NCBI GenBank assembly: GCA_963779325.1
Contig: CAVZXS010000011.1
Location: forward strand, 1 to 64,000
Length of the DNA: 64,000 nucleotides
Direction of reading: 5' to 3'
Source of the DNA: CAVZXS01 sp963779325
Lineage (GTDB): Bacteria > Bacteroidota > Bacteroidia > Chitinophagales > Chitinophagaceae
In this document: piece after piece, positions 60,739 through 64,000 of the stretch
How the letters are laid out: every line of letters starts with the position of its first letter
Position numbering within the stretch: position 1 is the stretch's first letter
The notes under the pieces: generated by a model
What the model was told of the DNA's origin: nothing
Seen by the model: the letters and a program-made list of their open reading frames with translations, nothing else
The model's database searches: none
Translations under genes and position numbers: made by a program

Positions 60739-61888
60739 TTAAGCTGATAGCTTTTCTTGGTCCTGTAAAAGGTTATTTACAACAGCAGCAAGTTGTTCAG
60801 AACTTTCGAAATCAATAATTACACCTGCATTATTTTGCAGTACTTCCAAAGCATGAGGTATTGGCGTTGAAACCACTGCACAACCTGAACTTAATGCATA
60901 CGAAAATGTACCGCTTACGGCCCGGTTGGGATCTTTAGAAGTAAACAAATAAATATCCGTCAATTGCAGATATTCCAGCAAATGAGGCAATGGTAAAAAA
61001 TAATTTATAAACCTTATATGCTCCTCTAATTTAAGTGCGTTAACTTTTTCCAAAAGCATATTCCGGTATTTTTCACCTTCATTTTTTATTACAGATGGAT
61101 GTGTTTTACCAATGATTAGAAAAAGTACATCGGGATTTTTGGCAATAATAGCCGGCATGGCATCCAACGAAGTTTCAATACTTTTACCCGAACTCAATAA
61201 CCCGAATGTGGAAAGTATTTTTCTGCCTTCAAGATGGTTTTGTTTTTTTAGTAAAACTTTATCCGCATGTGATACAAGGTGCGTACCATGCGGTATAACA
61301 GTAATTTTATCTTGCGAAATATTATACTCTTTCAGTAAAATATCAGCAGATGAGTTTGTCATTACAATAATAGAATTAGAATACTGCTCTATTTGATGCA
61401 CTTTAAATTTCAAGATTTCATCCGGGCCGGGCAATACTGTATGAAAGACTATACTTATGGGTTTGTTTACTGCTCTGAGAAATTGTACTAAATCATTCTC
61501 ATTTTGTTTAAATAATCCAAATTCATGCTGCACTACTACCAGTTCAAGTTTCGCATCTTCATTAATTAATTTAGCAAGGGTAACAAATGCTTCCGGGTAA
61601 TTGGTGTTAATTATGTATTTAACATCATCGGGATAGGTATGTTGCTCATCGTCTGATTCAACCGGGCAGATATTTATTTTAAATGACCTGTTGAATTTAT
61701 TATTTAATGCCGCTATCAAATCCTGAGAATAGGTGGCAATACCACATTCCCCGGGGGATAGGAAGTGATAACCAAAATTTCAGGAACCGCTTTTTCCTTT
61801 GCTGAATGGTAAATTCCGTCGCCGTTGGCTTTGTATAATATTCCGTTATTATCGATAACAGTTTTTTTGATATTAATATTTCAGGCAT
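60739..61888 (-). CDS. GT4 family glycosyltransferase, N-terminal part with frameshift
   Basis: GT-B fold: EILVITSYPPGECGIATYSQ and DLIAALNN at the start, VVVQHEFGLFK, VIPHGTHLV, ILSTFGLLSSGKSIETSLDA and ALSSGCAVVSTPIPHALEVL (donor site). Upstream the frame reads TVIDNNGILYKANGDG; ATG 61888 opens MPEILISKK in a different frame, and one more A in the A7 run (61862-61868) joins them. The start overlaps the GH130 stop (ATGATGCCTGA). The protein transfers a sugar from a nucleotide-sugar donor; whole length with the C-terminal part is about 790 residues. Confidence 0.8.
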
Positions 61889-62929
61889 CATCTTTTTTTT
61901 TGTTAAGTAATAACTCTTGTACTAAAGCCGATAAGCTAACTGAAGCCACAGCAATTTGTTCATCTGCTGCTCCGTAATAGATATATAGGTTATCATTCAC
62001 TAAAACTGTTCCAGTCGGGAAACATACATTATTTACTTCCCCCCTCAGTTCCCATTCTTCGTTGGGTTTAAACAATTCATAAGGAAGTCGGGCTATTTCT
62101 TTTTGTGGGTTTTCTAAATCAAGTAATGCCGCACATGCCGAATACACATAGCCCTTTACTGTGTCATGCACACCATGATAAATTAGTAACCATCCTTCTT
62201 TTGTTTCAATTGGCGGGCATCCGCCACCTATATAACTCACTTTATGTTTATATTTTGGCGAAAGAACTATCCACTCATGAAGGTGGAGAAAATAGTTTTG
62301 CCAAAATTCCGGAGTAAGCTCCTGCATATTATCTACTGCAACAATTTGAATATCCGGCTTTACACGATGCAGAAAATATAATTTGCCATTTATTCGCCTT
62401 GGAAAAAAAATCACATTCTTATCCCACAGATATACTTTTTTTCCTTTTTTCGCCTGAATTTGCTCATGTTCATTATATCTAAGATATTTTTCGTTAATCA
62501 GTCCCTTAGACTCCGCAAGTCTCCTGAATTCTTCATAGGTTATTTGGGGTACAATTAACCCGGTCTTTTCAAAATGAAGCAGATCTTTTGATACTGCCAA
62601 TGCGCCCTGAGCATTTACACCGTCGTATGCCGTGTAGGTGAGGTAATACAAATTATCAATCTTTACAATTCCGGATCTTCTACCCCATGCGATTCACATT
62701 CGAGTTGAGGAAATAAAACAGCCATATCATATCTTTCCTTTATACTTAAAGGGTCTTGTAAACTGCAATACCCAATGCTGCTGTAGCTTCCTTTACTAAC
62801 TGCTCTGTAAAAAAGATGAATACTACCGTTATCGCTTATTACTGCGGGATTTAGTACACCATCACTTTCAAAACCTAAAGCAGTTTTTTTTAATAATATA
62901 CCATCTTTCTTAACTGCTATCATAATCAA
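61881..62929 (-). CDS. GH130 family glycosidase/phosphorylase, frameshifted
   Basis: Two frames: 62929-62663 (DGVLNPAVISDNGSIHLFYR, ESHGVEDPEL) and 62660-61881 (LYYLTYTAYDGVNAQGALAV, IFFPRRINGKLYFLHRVKPD, YIGGGCPPIETKEGWLLIYH). Restoring one base near 62667 gives GVEDPRI/GI-VKIDNLYYLTY, the family core. GH130 enzymes act on beta-mannosides, often by phosphorolysis. Total length near 348 residues is normal. It overlaps the GT4 gene, so the two form an operon. Motif copy D lies 63 bp upstream. Confidence 0.85.
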
Positions 62930-62991
62930 ATGCCGGGTGTTATGAAAAATACCTGAGTATGGTAAAGGTGGGCTTATTAGGATGCAGAAAT

Positions 62992-63028
62992 GTTATGTAA
63001 TTTTTAAAATAGTTGTATAATTCACATG
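62992..63028 (-). promoter_or_regulatory. Shared bipartite motif, copy D
   Basis: GTTATGTAAT, 11 bp, TTGTATAATTCACATG; on the gene strand CATGTGAATTATACAA-N11-ATTACATAAC, 63-99 bp before the GH130 ATG. The spacer is one base shorter than in the other copies. Confidence 0.55.
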
Positions 63029-63198
63029 TTTTAGAGGATTGATTTTGTAGATTTTGGATTGTATATTTAAAGGAATAGATAAAATTGTTTTACTTTTAAA
63101 TTCGCTTTGGTTACTACATAAACTTCTAATCAACATTCAGGGGAAACTAAAGATACTTTTCAGGATAGATAATTTAGACGAACTATTCAGTACTATAG

Positions 63199-63777
63199 TT
63201 ATACTTGTTGTTTTCCCAATGCCTCCACTCTATTCAGCCACTGCTCCCTTTTTTTATTATCGGAAGATTTTATTGGCGCAAACGAAATAATCTTAACAGC
63301 CTTTATTCCGCAAAAATTTAACACACCAATTTTCATAGCATTATGTCCGGCATTTTTATTAATTAGCCAATAGTACCATTTTGGTGTATCCATTGTTACA
63401 ATAAGGCGTGCCGTTTTTCCTTTCAATAGTTTATCCCAAAACGGCCCTTTCTCGTGATACTTAAAAGCAAAACCCGGTACAAAAACTCTATCAATAAACC
63501 CTTTCAACAATGCAGGAAAAGTAGCCCACCAGTTTGGATATACAAAAACTAAATGGTCTGCGTTTAATATATCCAGTTGCACTTGAAGCAGATCGGGTTC
63601 TAATACGCTTATTTTGCGGTAACCATACTTTAAAATAGGGTTGAAATCTAAATCAATCAGATGTATTAATTTGCAACTCACACCTGATGTTTCTGCGCCT
63701 TTTTTGTAACTTTCTGCCAAAGCAAAACAGAAACTTTCTTTATCGGGATGTCCATTAATGACTATGATTTTTTTCAT
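63199..63777 (-). CDS. NAD(P)H-dependent flavodoxin-fold reductase (quinone reductase/KefF-like)
   Basis: 192 residues. KIIVINGHPDKESFCFALAE (FMN phosphate loop), HLVFVYPNWWATFPALLKGF and IDRVFVPGFAFKYHE are the core of this family. It reduces quinones or other electrophiles with two electrons, protecting against redox stress. The C-terminus ends EQWLNRVEALGKQQV. Confidence 0.9.
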   Translation of the reverse strand: MKKIIVINGHPDKESFCFALAESYKKGAETSGVSCKLIHLIDLDFNPILKYGYRKISVLEPDLLQVQLDILNADHLVFVYPNWWATFPALLKGFIDRVFVPGFAFKYHEKGPFWDKLLKGKTARLIVTMDTPKWYYWLINKNAGHNAMKIGVLNFCGIKAVKIISFAPIKSSDNKKREQWLNRVEALGKQQV

Positions 63778-64000
63778 TCTAAAATTATTGCCCTTCTAAT
63801 TGAATTTTGATAAAAAACCCTCAGTCATACCTTTGGCTTGACAGACCGAAACGCTCCATATTTTACTATTTTTAAGTCGTAAAATTTTTAAGAGTCAGAA
63901 TAAAATTACTGTGATTGTTGTCATGCTTTATTTCTTAAAGATTTCTGCCCTTAAAATTTACCATTCGTGTTTTTCCACTCTTCTTTTGTAGGAATTTCTT

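Noticed and set aside
61700..61891. 63-residue gene starting MMPEILISKK
   Set aside because: After the A7 run it is the out-of-frame reading of the GT4 N-terminus; only its first nine codons are likely real.
1..64000. tRNA, rRNA or riboswitch genes
   Set aside because: Spacers were read for cloverleaf ends, GGTTCGA-type T-arms and common riboswitch cores; none was convincing. A covariance-model scan would be decisive.

Overview
The window looks like a chromosomal piece of a Bacteroidota bacterium, most likely a Chitinophagaceae relative. The evidence is low GC with A/T-rich spacers, few Shine-Dalgarno sequences, a type IX secretion-style C-terminal domain, a SprB-like repeat lipoprotein, an ECF sigma/anti-sigma pair, a fused E1 alpha/beta 2-oxoacid dehydrogenase, DUF1573 proteins and a BtgA/MobA-type mobilisation remnant. 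I found no rRNA, tRNA or CRISPR array.

0-7.4 kb is accessory DNA. Two copies of an IS91-like element (HUH transposase plus a tyrosine recombinase) lie in direct orientation; the first is cut by the window edge. Between them is a frameshifted SUKH-type immunity gene bordered by long hairpins. Next come a 342-bp MITE with 26-bp perfect terminal inverted repeats, two near-identical DUF6958-like genes, an acyltransferase and a decayed antitoxin/PIN module. A shared spacer repeat of about 50-110 bp recurs between these units.

7.4-51 kb is mostly ordinary metabolism: M20 peptidases, a methyltransferase, an amidohydrolase, deoC with an aldehyde dehydrogenase and a catalytically dead ALDH homologue, PhzF, E1 dehydrogenase, metG, a 3-hydroxyacyl-CoA dehydrogenase/enoyl-CoA hydratase, an M16 peptidase pair, an ABC exporter, ApbE, a Gfo/Idh oxidoreductase, aspartate kinase, Mrp, a sigma/anti-sigma pair, a desaturase and an OmpA protein. 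Short palindromic repeats sit in spacers and also in frame inside metG and the hydratase gene.

51.3-52.8 kb holds a decayed mobilisation module (MobC with two stops, overlapping a 59-codon relaxase stub). 52.8-63.8 kb looks like a stress or envelope regulon: two small lipoproteins, a DAO-type oxidoreductase, a DUF892/YciE ferritin-like protein, a response regulator/CHASE3 kinase pair, a short AraC regulator, a GH130 plus GT4 glycan operon and a flavodoxin-fold reductase. Four start regions here share a bipartite motif (GTTAYRYAAT, 11-12 bp, TTGYAWAATTCMCA) that I could not match to a known site. It is the best candidate in the window for an undescribed regulatory system.

Many conserved genes carry single-base frameshifts, mostly one-base losses in short homopolymers between 42 and 63 kb. 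This pattern fits assembly indels at least as well as real decay, so broken genes there should be read with that in mind.
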